Part shown: positions 24,389 through 33,607 of the stretch, piece by piece
Position numbering within the stretch: the first letter of the stretch is position 1
How the letters are laid out: every line of letters starts with the position of its first letter
Source of the DNA: Nesterenkonia alba DSM 19423
GTDB lineage: Bacteria; Actinomycetota; Actinomycetes; Actinomycetales; Micrococcaceae
Length of the DNA stretch: 64,000 nt
Direction: 5' to 3'
Assembly (NCBI RefSeq): GCF_000421745.1
Contig: NZ_ATXP01000004.1
Location: forward strand, 1 to 64,000
The notes under the pieces: model-generated
Told to the model about the DNA's origin: nothing
Database searches by the model: none
The model's input: the letters and a program-made list of their open reading frames with translations, nothing else
Made by a program: the position numbers and the translations under genes

Positions 24389-26299
24389 GTGGGGTCTGAA
24401 CCGGCCGAGGACGTCAAACAGGATGTCCGCGCCGATACTGGTGTGGCCCGGGCACTATCGGTGGCCAAGACGATTCTCGACGCCGGCCAGGCCGGACTGA
24501 CCAAGGAGCAGATCCGACAACGGGTCGAGTTTTACCGCGACGCCGCCCGCGAAGGCCAGGACTTCGAGAGCTGGGACCGGCAATTCGGCCATGACAAGGC
24601 CTACCTGCGGGCCTCTGGGGTCCCCTTGCCGGAACCGAGTCCGGAAGACAACCGGTACCGGATCGACCCAGAGGAATACGGGCTGGCCGATTTGCACTTG
24701 ACTGCCGCCGAGCGGCTTGCGCTGCACCGGGCCCAGCTGATCTTCGCCAACAGCAATATCCGCGGGCTCGACCACGCTCTCTGGGCACTGAACCCGGGAG
24801 CCGAACCTCCGCGCGATGACGAGTCCCCCGAGGCACTGCAGGCCTCCATCGGTTCTGACACGGAGATTGAACGGCTGATGCAGATTGCTCGCATCGGCAT
24901 GCGCCAGCCGGTGCGCTTTGACTACACCTCCCGGGGCAAATTGCACGCTGAGACACGGCGGGTCATCACCCTGGGCACCGGGGCCCGCGGGCACTGGTAT
25001 CTGATTGGCCATGATCTCGACGCCGGTGAGATACGTACTTTCCGGCTAGACCGCATCCGGGAGAAGGTCACCTCCCTGGCACTTCAGGACGAAGAGGACC
25101 GCCGGCAAGCTGAGCGCATCGCCACCGGGCAGGACTACGCTGATGTTGACATCGCAGCGGTGGTGGAAAAGCTCCCGCACACCGAATCCCGGCAGAGCGT
25201 GCTCGAAGGCGCGTTCACCGCTCATCAGGGTCCGGCTCCGACCCGCCCTAAGCTGCGGCCGGTAACTCCTGGGCGAATCACCGACGCCGCCGAGGCGAAA
25301 GTCGACCGGGTCATCAATATGGCCGCCTACCTGCTCTCCAGCGGTGGGGCCCGGCCCAGCGAACTGATGCGTCGCTACGGCATCAGTGACAAACAGCTAC
25401 AGCGGGATCTGCTCAGCCTGCAGCAGACTGGAACCTTCACCTCCCAGTTCGGGGAGTTCACCGACGTCGAACCCATGCCGCCGCTGACGGTCGAAGAGTT
25501 CCGCACCGAATATCTCGCTGAGGATCCCGTCATTACCCTCACCGACCCTGGAGGACGCTCCGCGGAGGCGATGTCCCGGCCGGTGTCATTGACCAAACCC
25601 GGCGCACTCGGACTGCTCATCGCGCTCAAGGCGCTGATTGATGTGTGCCCGCCCGGAGAAGATGAGATCGTCGCCGCGGCGGAATCGCTGCAGCGCAAAC
25701 TCACAGCGATCGTGCCGGAGAAGCTCAGCCAGGCCGCCGAGACGATGGCGCTGGCCCGCACCCCGGCTGATGCGCGGGTGCTGGCGGCAGCCCGTTCTGC
25801 CATCCACGACGGTACGTGCCTGCACATCGAGTACACCGACGCTGAAGGTCGCCACTCATCCCGGGTCATTGAACCGGTTCAGGTGGTCTACGACGGTCCC
25901 GACACCTATTTGCGGGCCTGGTGCCGTCAAGCGGAGGCGGAACGGTTCTTCCTGCTCTCACGTATCGATAGCATCGAGGCGTTGCCTCACCAGCGCCGTG
26001 GTCGCCAGGCCGAACACGTGGAACTGACCGATGCGGTGCGACCCACCCCGCCGCGGACTGAGGACGCCGTGGATGTTGTGCTGCGCTTCGCGCCGGCGGC
26101 AGCTGGCGTGGCCGAGCGTTTCCACCCCCAGCGGGCGGCATGGGAATCAGACGGCGCCCGAGTGATCGCCACCTATTTCCGCTCCGAGGAAGCCCTCATA
26201 CGCCGGGTCATCGAATCCGGTGGTGACATCGAGGTCCTCGCCCCTGAGACCCTGCGGACTGAAGTGCTCCGCCGAGTCTCAGCACAGCTTCTGGGCTAG
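24389..26299 (+). CDS. pafBC: Fused PafB-PafC WYL-domain transcription activator
   Basis: DNA-damage-responsive activator. In mycobacteria PafB and PafC are two adjacent proteins that act together to turn on recA-independent (LexA-independent) SOS genes. Here both are joined in one 636-residue chain. Each half has an N-terminal winged helix (~residues 20-95 and ~305-375), a WYL domain (~150-215 and ~475-540) and a WCX end (HRQ/RR and FAPAAAGVAERF). The start is GTG after AAGGGGGAG. Such a natural fusion is known from Arthrobacter and fits a Micrococcaceae-like host. It sits downstream of the Pup genes, as usual. Confidence 0.9.
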   Translation: MGSEPAEDVKQDVRADTGVARALSVAKTILDAGQAGLTKEQIRQRVEFYRDAAREGQDFESWDRQFGHDKAYLRASGVPLPEPSPEDNRYRIDPEEYGLADLHLTAAERLALHRAQLIFANSNIRGLDHALWALNPGAEPPRDDESPEALQASIGSDTEIERLMQIARIGMRQPVRFDYTSRGKLHAETRRVITLGTGARGHWYLIGHDLDAGEIRTFRLDRIREKVTSLALQDEEDRRQAERIATGQDYADVDIAAVVEKLPHTESRQSVLEGAFTAHQGPAPTRPKLRPVTPGRITDAAEAKVDRVINMAAYLLSSGGARPSELMRRYGISDKQLQRDLLSLQQTGTFTSQFGEFTDVEPMPPLTVEEFRTEYLAEDPVITLTDPGGRSAEAMSRPVSLTKPGALGLLIALKALIDVCPPGEDEIVAAAESLQRKLTAIVPEKLSQAAETMALARTPADARVLAAARSAIHDGTCLHIEYTDAEGRHSSRVIEPVQVVYDGPDTYLRAWCRQAEAERFFLLSRIDSIEALPHQRRGRQAEHVELTDAVRPTPPRTEDAVDVVLRFAPAAAGVAERFHPQRAAWESDGARVIATYFRSEEALIRRVIESGGDIEVLAPETLRTEVLRRVSAQLLG

Positions 26300-26329
26300 A
26301 CTGGTTCGGACCACGAAAGGAACAGTGCT

Positions 26330-26584
26330 ATGGGACTTCAAGGCTGGCAGTGGGCGATCATCGCCCTCATCATCCTCCTGCTCTTCGGTGCGCCCAAGCT
26401 GCCGAAGCTGGCACGGTCCGTCGGTGAGTCCATGCGGATCTTTAAATCCGAGGTCAAGACGATGCGCGACGACGGCGGCAACGAGGGTACCGACGCCTCC
26501 GACCCCACTGCCGTCGAAGGGCGGGTGGTCGACCCCACCGCACCGGAGGGCAGCCACGACCCGCGGCGTGACCACCAGACGTAA
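26330..26584 (+). CDS. tatA: Twin-arginine translocase subunit TatA
   Basis: Small subunit (84 residues) that forms the pore-like part of the Tat system for export of folded proteins. One N-terminal membrane helix (~residues 6-20), the hinge [16 protein letters not shown] and an amphipathic helix followed by an acidic tail are visible. The gene has a good ribosome site (AAAGGAA). It is followed two bases later by tatC, and both follow pafBC as in many actinobacteria. Confidence 0.92.
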   Translation: MGLQGWQWAIIALIILLLFGAPKLPKLARSVGESMRIFKSEVKTMRDDGGNEGTDASDPTAVEGRVVDPTAPEGSHDPRRDHQT

Positions 26585-26586
26585 GC

Positions 26587-27417
26587 ATGGTCACCGCGGC
26601 TGAGGAGAAGCCCAGGAAGAAGAAACGCCGCAAGCGCAAAGATCCCGAGGGGACGATGTCCCTGCGGGAACACCTGCGGGAACTGCGGCGCCGGTTCATC
26701 ATCGCCGCAGCAGCTGTTGTGCTCGGCTCCGTGGTGGGTTTTGTCCTCTACGACGAGATGTTCTCCCTGCTCGCCGATCCGGTTCTCGCCTACTCCGGAG
26801 GCGAGGACGGTCGGATGACCGAGATCGCCTTCAACGCAGTGGGTCAGCCACTGGACATGCTGATCCGGATGTCGCTTTTTGTCGGCGTCGTCGTCTCTTC
26901 CCCAGTGTGGCTCTACCAGATCTGGGCGTTCATCATGCCGGGCCTGAAGAAGACTGAGAAGCGCTATGCCATCGGGTTTATCGCCGCCTCCGTGCCCCTG
27001 TTCCTCAGCGGCATCTTGCTGGCCTACTTGGTGCTGCCGCAGGCGATCCGATTCTTCTTCGGACTGAATCCGGAAGGCACCTCCAACTTCATCGCCCCGG
27101 ATATTTACTTCACCTTCGTGCTGCACCTGTTCCTAGCCTGCGGGATCGCCATGGTTCTGCCGGTCATCCTGGTGGGGGTCAACATGATGGGTCTGGTCTC
27201 CGCCCAGCAGATCCTGCGCTCCTGGCGGTGGGTGGTCATGCTCATCGCCGTGATGTCCGCCATTGCTGCACCGGGCGGGGAGATCGTGACGATGTTCCTC
27301 ATCATGGCGCCACTGACCGTCTTCTTCGGGGTGGCGATCCTGCTGTGCTTCCTCAACGACCGGCGCCGGGCCAAACGAGAACAACGGGAACGCGAAGAAC
27401 TGCTCGGCAGCGCCTGA
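26587..27417 (+). CDS. tatC: Twin-arginine translocase subunit TatC
   Basis: Polytopic core subunit (276 residues) that binds twin-arginine signal peptides. After a strongly basic N-terminus, the conserved MSLREHLRELRRRF marks the true family start region. Six membrane helices follow, with the loop VSSPVWLYQIWAFIMPGLKKTEKR between helices two and three. The C-terminal tail is charged. It pairs with the adjacent tatA. The gene converges on pepN with only about 70 bases between the stops. Confidence 0.95.
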   Translation: MVTAAEEKPRKKKRRKRKDPEGTMSLREHLRELRRRFIIAAAAVVLGSVVGFVLYDEMFSLLADPVLAYSGGEDGRMTEIAFNAVGQPLDMLIRMSLFVGVVVSSPVWLYQIWAFIMPGLKKTEKRYAIGFIAASVPLFLSGILLAYLVLPQAIRFFFGLNPEGTSNFIAPDIYFTFVLHLFLACGIAMVLPVILVGVNMMGLVSAQQILRSWRWVVMLIAVMSAIAAPGGEIVTMFLIMAPLTVFFGVAILLCFLNDRRRAKREQREREELLGSA

Positions 27418-27486
27418 ACCCGTTGCTGAACGATTTTCGTGGTGACCCGGTGCTGGAGCAGATATTCCTCCCGCCCCCGCTGGGTC

Positions 27487-30165
27487 TCAGCGGCTGCGGG
27501 CGGTCTGCTGAGCCCGTAGCGCCCGGAGCAGGTGGTCCTGTTCTTCAAGGATGATCCGCCGCAGCGCCCGGGGGCCCGGGTTCTCATCCAGCCAGTGTGC
27601 CGTCATTTCCACCACCGGGTGGTCTGCCGGGTCCTGGCCGGGGGAGAGGTCCTGAACCGCGGGGAAGAGACCGCGCACCACACGGGTGGCCTGGCCCTGG
27701 GTCATCGCCTCCCACACCTGAGTCAAGGCGCTGAAATAGCGCGTTTCGTAGCCGGATGTCAGCCCCGTGGGGTCATCGGTATAACCGGCGATGAGCGCGG
27801 AGAGGTGATCGTTGGAAAGTTCGGCGCCGTCGTCGTCGGTTCCTGTCAACGCTTGCTGGAGGAGCTGTTCTTTCCGTCGGGCATCGGGAAGGGCAGCACT
27901 GGCCCGACGGTGGGCGATCTTCGCCCGGGTGGTGGTCTGCTGTTGCAACGCGGTGTCGAGCTGGTCGGCAGTGACCCGCCCGTGTGCGGCCAGGGCGGTC
28001 AGGAAGGCCCACCGTAGTTCCTCGTCGACATCGAGACCGGCAATCCCTAACTCCTCGGCCCGCCCATCGAGTAGATCTGCCAGCAGGTCCAGTTGGCTGC
28101 CGTGGCGCACTGACAACGAGGCCAGCGTACGTGCCACTGCCCGCTGGGTGTCCCCGCCGTCGGCCTCGGTGAGGAACTCCGCTAGCCGAGCGGCGAACCG
28201 GGTTTGAATCTCCCGGCGGTGCTCGGCGGGAGTGTAGCGTTCAGCGGCCAGATCCGCCTGACGCAGCAGCGTGGTCACCACAGAGGCCTCAGGCACCTGC
28301 AGACCTAAGTGCATCACCGCGTCGACGAAACGGCGGGCCGAAAGCTCGCCGTCGCGCACCATGGACCATAGTGCTGCCCATACTGTGGCTCGACCCAGGG
28401 GATCGGCCAGCGGGTAGCTCAAGGCCGCGGCTACGGAGTCGGCATCGAGACTGAGCTTGGCGTAGGTGAGGTCCTTCTCATTGGGCAGGATCAGTCGTGG
28501 CTCGGCCGAATCCGGCAACCACAGCCCGTCGATCTGGGTCAGACCGCCCTCGGCATCTGCGGGCAGTTCTGCTGGCACCGACGAGTGCAGCACTAGCTGG
28601 TCACCGTCGAGCACATAGAGCCCAACCTCGATGACGTGCGGGCGGGCGACCTCCTCCCCAGTGGTCGGGTCGATGCCGCTTTGCCGGATAGCCAGCCGGG
28701 TTCCGTCGGTCTCCACACTGAGCACAGGGATCCCGGAGGTTTGCAGCCAGGCGGCGGCCCAGGAGTGCATATCCCGTCCGGTGACCTCTTCCAAGACTCC
28801 GAGGAAGTCGGTCAGTGAGGCGTTACCGAAGGCGTGGCGGGCGAAGTACCGCCTGGAAGCCTCCCGGAAAGCATCCTTGCCTGCATAGGCTGCCAACTGT
28901 TTCAGCACACTGGCGCCCTTGGCGTAGGTGATGCCGTCGAAGTTCTGGTCGGCGGCTTCAAGGTCCGGGATATCGGCGACGATCGGGTGAGTGGTGGGCA
29001 ACTGGTCCTGGACATAGGCCCAGCCCTTGCGACTGTTGGCGAAACTCGTCCAGGCCGTGGTGAAATCGGTGGCCTCGTCCACGGCCAGAGTGCCCATGTA
29101 ATCGGCGAAAGATTCCTTCAGCCACAGGTCGTCCCACCAGCCCATGGTCACCAGGTCACCGAACCACATATGCGCCATCTCATGCAGGATGGTGTTGGCC
29201 CGGTTCTGATGCTGGGCTTCGGTGGCTGCAGTGTCGAAGATGTAGGACTCCGTGAACGTCACCAGTCCGGGGTTCTCCATGGCCCCGAGGTTGTACTCCG
29301 GGACGAAAACCTGGTCGTACTTACCGTTGGCCCCGCCGCTGCGACCCCACGGGTAGGGGTAAGCGAACTCGTGGTGGAAGAAGTCCAAGCCCTGTTTGGT
29401 GACAGTGAAAATCTCCTCGGCATCGAGGTGCTCGGCCAAAGCGGCCCGGCACAGCAGAGTGAGGTCGACGTCGAAAGCTTCCTCACCGGGCACCCCACCG
29501 GTCCAGGTATCGGTGACGGTGACGTAGGGTCCGGCCAGCAGCGCGGTGATGTAACTGGAGAGCACTTCGGTCTCGGCGAAACGCACTCGCACCAATCCGA
29601 CGCCGTCGAGACCTTCAGCCTGCCCGGGAACCTCCTCACGGGCAACTTCCCGACCGTTGGAGCGCAGTTGCCAGGTCTCCGGGCCGGTGATGGAGAAGCG
29701 GAACCGGGCTTTGAGATCGGGTTGATCGAAGACGGGAAAGACCCGGCGGCAGTCGGCCGGCTCGTACTGGGTGTAGAGGTAGACCGCTCCGTCCTGCGGG
29801 TCGGTGAACCGGTGCAGACCCTCCCCGGACCGGGAATATTTCGATGTGGAAGACACCTCAACCGTGTTTTGCCCCTCGACCAGACCCGGCAGTGCGATCC
29901 TCCCGGTGGTGACGTGCTCGGCCGGGTTGAGTTCCTCGCCGTTGATGATGAGCGTTTCGACTGAAACACCGATGTAATCCAGAAATGGCACACTTCCGGC
30001 ACCGGCCGCGGCGTCGAAGGATAACTCCACCCTGGTGTGTACCGGGTAGGTGGTGGCCCCTTCCGCTGCGGCCCGGGACAGGTCGACGTCTACGGCATAG
30101 GAGGAGACGGTGATCGCCGCAGCGCGCCGGGCAGCATCCTCACGGGTCAGATTTGTCTCAGTCAT
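27487..30165 (-). CDS. pepN: Aminopeptidase N (M1 family)
   Basis: Cytosolic zinc aminopeptidase that removes N-terminal residues from peptides, the last step of protein turnover. It has 892 residues, the usual size for the actinobacterial form. The substrate loop LGAMENPGLVTF lies before the zinc site H328-E-M-A-H332 (HEMAHMWFGD), and the third zinc ligand is the Glu in LWLKESFADYMG. A long helical C-terminal domain follows. It could use peptides left by whichever protease takes over the Pup pathway here, though that link is inference. It is divergent from the ATP-grasp operon. Confidence 0.93.
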   Translation of the reverse strand: MTETNLTREDAARRAAAITVSSYAVDVDLSRAAAEGATTYPVHTRVELSFDAAAGAGSVPFLDYIGVSVETLIINGEELNPAEHVTTGRIALPGLVEGQNTVEVSSTSKYSRSGEGLHRFTDPQDGAVYLYTQYEPADCRRVFPVFDQPDLKARFRFSITGPETWQLRSNGREVAREEVPGQAEGLDGVGLVRVRFAETEVLSSYITALLAGPYVTVTDTWTGGVPGEEAFDVDLTLLCRAALAEHLDAEEIFTVTKQGLDFFHHEFAYPYPWGRSGGANGKYDQVFVPEYNLGAMENPGLVTFTESYIFDTAATEAQHQNRANTILHEMAHMWFGDLVTMGWWDDLWLKESFADYMGTLAVDEATDFTTAWTSFANSRKGWAYVQDQLPTTHPIVADIPDLEAADQNFDGITYAKGASVLKQLAAYAGKDAFREASRRYFARHAFGNASLTDFLGVLEEVTGRDMHSWAAAWLQTSGIPVLSVETDGTRLAIRQSGIDPTTGEEVARPHVIEVGLYVLDGDQLVLHSSVPAELPADAEGGLTQIDGLWLPDSAEPRLILPNEKDLTYAKLSLDADSVAAALSYPLADPLGRATVWAALWSMVRDGELSARRFVDAVMHLGLQVPEASVVTTLLRQADLAAERYTPAEHRREIQTRFAARLAEFLTEADGGDTQRAVARTLASLSVRHGSQLDLLADLLDGRAEELGIAGLDVDEELRWAFLTALAAHGRVTADQLDTALQQQTTTRAKIAHRRASAALPDARRKEQLLQQALTGTDDDGAELSNDHLSALIAGYTDDPTGLTSGYETRYFSALTQVWEAMTQGQATRVVRGLFPAVQDLSPGQDPADHPVVEMTAHWLDENPGPRALRRIILEEQDHLLRALRAQQTARSR

Positions 30166-30201
30166 GGAGCTATCTCATCACAATGTGCAAAGGTAAGGAC
30201 T

Positions 30202-31824
30202 ATGGCTGACCTCTTCGCCGGGTATGCGCAGGCTATGGAGCAGTCCACTGCCTTCGACGAGATGTTCACCCGCCACGGCACCCTCCGGGAGGATTACAGG
30301 CGGGTCCACGACGTGCTGCAGTCACTGACCCTGGCCGATGTCACCGCCCGGGCGGAGACCATGTCACGGACCTTCCTCGACCGCGGGGTGACCTTCGACT
30401 TCGCCGGCGAGGAACGGGCGTGGCCGCTCGATGTTGTCCCACGGATCATCCCAGCCGGGGAGTGGGATCGCCTCTCGGCGGGAGTGGCGCAACGGGTCAA
30501 AGCCCTGGAGTGCTTTCTCAACGATGTCTATGACCGGATGGAGATCGTCCGCGACGGGGTGCTGCCCCGCTCACTCATCACCACCAGTGCCCACTTCCAC
30601 CGGGAGGTTTACGGCTTCGGCACCCCCGGTGGGGTTCGGGTGCACATCTCCGGGATCGATCTGGTCCGTGACGATACCGGTGAGTTCCGCGTGCTCGAAG
30701 ACAACGTCCGGGTCCCCTCTGGTGTCAGCTACGTGCTGGAGAACCGGCGCGCTATCGCCAAAGGGCTTCCCGAAGCCTTCGCTGGGGCCGGGATCCGCCC
30801 CGTGGAGGAATACCCCCGTCGGTTGTTGTCGGCCCTGCGTAAAACCGCGCCGGAAGGCGTGGATGACCCCACCGTGGTGGTCCTCACCCCCGGGGTGTAT
30901 AACTCCGCTTACTTTGAGCACACTCTGCTGGCGGGAATGATGGGGGTAGAGCTGGTCGAGGGCCGGGACCTGCTCTGCCGGGGCGATCGGGTCTACATGC
31001 GCACCACCGAAGGTCAGCAGCGGGTCGATGTCATCTACAAACGTCTCGACGACGATTTCCTCGACCCCCTGCAGTTCCGCGCTGACTCCATGCTGGGAGT
31101 TCCCGGGCTGGTCAACGCCGCCCGCGCCGGCCACGTCACCATCGCCAATGCAGTGGGCAATGGTGTGGCCGATGACAAACTCATCTACACCTACGTTCCA
31201 GAGATCATCCGGTACTACCTGGGCGAAGAACCCATCATCCCCAATGTGGACACCTACCGGTTGGAAGAGCCGGAGGCCCGCGAGGAGGTCATGGACCGGC
31301 TCGAGGAGCTGGTGGTCAAACCTGTGGACGGCTCCGGCGGCAAGGGTCTGGTTATTGGGCCGGCTGCGACACGTGAAGAGCTCGAAGCCCTGCGGCAGAA
31401 GATCCTCACTGACCCGCGCGGTTGGATCGCCCAACCGGTGTTACAACTCTCCACCGTTCCCACTCTGGCTGAGGACACCTTCGGACCGCGGCACGTGGAC
31501 CTGCGTCCCTTTGCGATCAATGACGGAGAAGACGTGTGGGTCCTGCCCGGCGGACTGACTCGCGTGGCCCTGACCGAAGGTTCCCTGGTGGTCAACTCAT
31601 CCCAGGGTGGCGGGTCCAAAGACACCTGGGTCATGGACCCCGAGGCTGACAGTGCCGAGGAATCCGCCAGCCGAGCGGTGCCGTGGCGGTGGGGACGCCG
31701 ACGTCGCACGGTTCCCAGAGTCTGGCCCAGCACCTACGAGACCTCTCGCCGCCTCACCGAGGAGTACGACGAACAGCAACAGCAGCGGAACCAGCAGGAA
31801 GACCAAGGGGGCCACCCGTGCTGA
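30202..31824 (+). CDS. Circularly permuted ATP-grasp protein
   Basis: Member of the circularly permuted ATP-grasp type 2 (DUF404/DUF407) group, 540 residues. The family is linked by gene neighbourhood to uncharacterised peptide or amide ligations. Recognisable segments are VLEDNVRVPSGVSYVLENR near residue 165, VDVIYKRLDDDFLDPL near residue 275, VANAVGNGV-type sequence near 317, and the nucleotide loop LVVKPVDGSGGKGLVIGP near residue 372. The ATG follows AAGGT. It overlaps the next gene by seven bases, so the three genes form an operon (with the alpha-E and transglutaminase-like proteins). Substrates are unknown. Confidence 0.88.
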   Translation: MADLFAGYAQAMEQSTAFDEMFTRHGTLREDYRRVHDVLQSLTLADVTARAETMSRTFLDRGVTFDFAGEERAWPLDVVPRIIPAGEWDRLSAGVAQRVKALECFLNDVYDRMEIVRDGVLPRSLITTSAHFHREVYGFGTPGGVRVHISGIDLVRDDTGEFRVLEDNVRVPSGVSYVLENRRAIAKGLPEAFAGAGIRPVEEYPRRLLSALRKTAPEGVDDPTVVVLTPGVYNSAYFEHTLLAGMMGVELVEGRDLLCRGDRVYMRTTEGQQRVDVIYKRLDDDFLDPLQFRADSMLGVPGLVNAARAGHVTIANAVGNGVADDKLIYTYVPEIIRYYLGEEPIIPNVDTYRLEEPEAREEVMDRLEELVVKPVDGSGGKGLVIGPAATREELEALRQKILTDPRGWIAQPVLQLSTVPTLAEDTFGPRHVDLRPFAINDGEDVWVLPGGLTRVALTEGSLVVNSSQGGGSKDTWVMDPEADSAEESASRAVPWRWGRRRRTVPRVWPSTYETSRRLTEEYDEQQQQRNQQEDQGGHPC

Positions 31825-32753
31825 GCCGTATCGCTGAGTCCCTGTTCTGGATTGGCCGCTATGTGGAACGCGCCGACGGCACCGCTCGTATCCTTGATGT
31901 CCACCTCGAACGGCTTAACCAGTTGCCGGTGCATGAACAGCGCACCGTCTCCGCTAACCTGCTGGCCGTGATGGGCGCCTCCACCGGAGAGGAGGACGAC
32001 GACGTCGCGGGGCTAAAAGATCTGCTGACTCGCCTGGCCTTCGACCTCAGTCAGCCCAACTCGATCGCCGGGGCGCTCTCTGCCGCCCGGGAGAACGCCC
32101 GCCGCGCCCGTGAAACGGTCTCCGCCCCGGTGTGGGAGTCACTGAACGCTACATGGAACGGGCTGACCGGTCACCGGCAGGACGTGGTAGGTACCTACCG
32201 GTTTTGCACCTGGGTGATTGAACGCACCGCCACGGTGCAGGGCCTGGCCGACTCTACGATGAGTCGGGATGATTCCTGGCAGTTCCTCTCCTTGGGGCGG
32301 TCCCTGGAGCGGGCGGATATGACCGCGCGGATGCTCGCCACGGGGGATGAGGACGCCTTCAAGCTTTCCTGGGCGAATATGCTGCGTTGCGCCGGTGCCT
32401 ATGAGTCTTTTCTGCGGAGTCGGCGTGCGGCGTTCGGGGATTCTTTCGCCGTGGAGTTTCTGTTGCTGGATCGGCTCTTCCCCCGGTCGGTGGTTTCCTC
32501 ACTTCGGCAGGTGGAGGCCGCCTTGATCGCCCTGGATCCCGAATACAGCCGCACCGGGAAGATGGATGCAGCTCGCCGGCTGGTGGGTCAGGCGCGTACA
32601 TTCTTAGAGTTCCACCACACCGATGATCTGATGGGGGAGTTGCCCGAGCATCTTGAGCGGGTCCAGGCGGCCTGTTCGGGCGCCTCGGACGCCATCACCG
32701 CGAAGTACTTCTATCGGGCGAGCGACCACGCCTGGACTGGGGAGAAGGTGTAA
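31818..32753 (+). CDS. Alpha-E domain protein (DUF403)
   Basis: All-helical protein of 311 residues. The GTG start overlaps the end of the ATP-grasp gene; the sequence opens with VLSRIAESLFWIGRYVERADGTAR-type family signature (key residues SLFWIGRYVERA). A second typical block is FLSLGRSLERADMTARML. The function is not known; the family almost always occurs beside the ATP-grasp protein and a transglutaminase, so it is likely a partner or carrier in the same reaction. No membrane segment or signal is visible. Confidence 0.88.
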   Translation: MLSRIAESLFWIGRYVERADGTARILDVHLERLNQLPVHEQRTVSANLLAVMGASTGEEDDDVAGLKDLLTRLAFDLSQPNSIAGALSAARENARRARETVSAPVWESLNATWNGLTGHRQDVVGTYRFCTWVIERTATVQGLADSTMSRDDSWQFLSLGRSLERADMTARMLATGDEDAFKLSWANMLRCAGAYESFLRSRRAAFGDSFAVEFLLLDRLFPRSVVSSLRQVEAALIALDPEYSRTGKMDAARRLVGQARTFLEFHHTDDLMGELPEHLERVQAACSGASDAITAKYFYRASDHAWTGEKV

Positions 32754-32755
32754 CC

Positions 32756-33607
32756 ATGGCCCGCCTGTACGTCGAACACGTCACCACCTACCGGTACGAC
32801 GAACCGGTGACCGTCTCCTACAACGAGGCCCGGATGACTCCGCAGACCGATGCCGCACAGGTGGTCCTCGACACTGAGCTGCGTATCCGCCCCCACGCCA
32901 CCACCGACTCTTTCTACCGGGATTATTGGGGCACCAAGGTGCACGTCTTTGACCTGCACACCCCTCACGATGAGCTGACCATCACTGCCAGCGCCACCGT
33001 TGAGGTACACCGCACGGAGAAGCAGCACGAGGCCGAAGATCTGCTCGACTGGCACGAGCTGAGCGAATCGGAGATCTTCGAGGACTTCAGCGACTACCTG
33101 CCGCAGTCCCGGCTCTCCGAACCCGGGGATGAGCTGAGCCAGGCGGCTGCGGAACTGGCTCGGGGGAAAACCCCGCACCAGACCGCGCACGCGGTGTTCT
33201 CCTGGCTGCGCCAACAGATGGAGTACCAGCCCGGCACAACCGGGGTGCACTACAACGCCGCGGCCTCGTTCGCCGAGCGGCGTGGGGTCTGCCAGGACCT
33301 CTCCCACGTGGCGATCGGGGCCCTGCGCAGCCTGGGTCTACCCGCCCGCTATGTCTCCGGCTATATTCACCCGAACCCCGAGGCTGGGATCGGTGCGGCG
33401 GTGGAGGGACAGTCCCACGCCTGGTTGGAGTGGTGGGACGGCCGGTGGCACACCTGGGATCCCACCAATCACCAGCCCGCCGGGGAGTACCACATCCTGG
33501 TGGGCCGCGGCCGGGATTACCACGACGTCACTCCCTTTAAGGGGATCCTCTCCGGGGGTGGGACCACAGAGCTCGACGTCGAGGTCACCATTACGCGGCA
33601 CGCTTAG
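32756..33607 (+). CDS. Transglutaminase-like cysteine protein
   Basis: Cytosolic transglutaminase-superfamily protein, 283 residues, third gene of the ATP-grasp operon (two bases after the stop of the previous gene). The N-terminal beta region (YVEHVTTYRYDEPV) is followed by the catalytic core: Cys in RRGVCQDLSHVAI (near residue 179), His in GQSHAWLEWW and Asp in WDPTNH. The family acts as protease, peptide hydrolase or transamidase. It may process what the ATP-grasp ligase makes. The stop overlaps the end of the convergent acyl-CoA oxidase gene by 17 bases. Confidence 0.88.
   Translation: MARLYVEHVTTYRYDEPVTVSYNEARMTPQTDAAQVVLDTELRIRPHATTDSFYRDYWGTKVHVFDLHTPHDELTITASATVEVHRTEKQHEAEDLLDWHELSESEIFEDFSDYLPQSRLSEPGDELSQAAAELARGKTPHQTAHAVFSWLRQQMEYQPGTTGVHYNAAASFAERRGVCQDLSHVAIGALRSLGLPARYVSGYIHPNPEAGIGAAVEGQSHAWLEWWDGRWHTWDPTNHQPAGEYHILVGRGRDYHDVTPFKGILSGGGTTELDVEVTITRHA

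Noticed and set aside
28834-29964. 376-residue plus-strand frame inside pepN
   Set aside because: Antisense shadow; the opposite strand has the complete zinc peptidase motifs.
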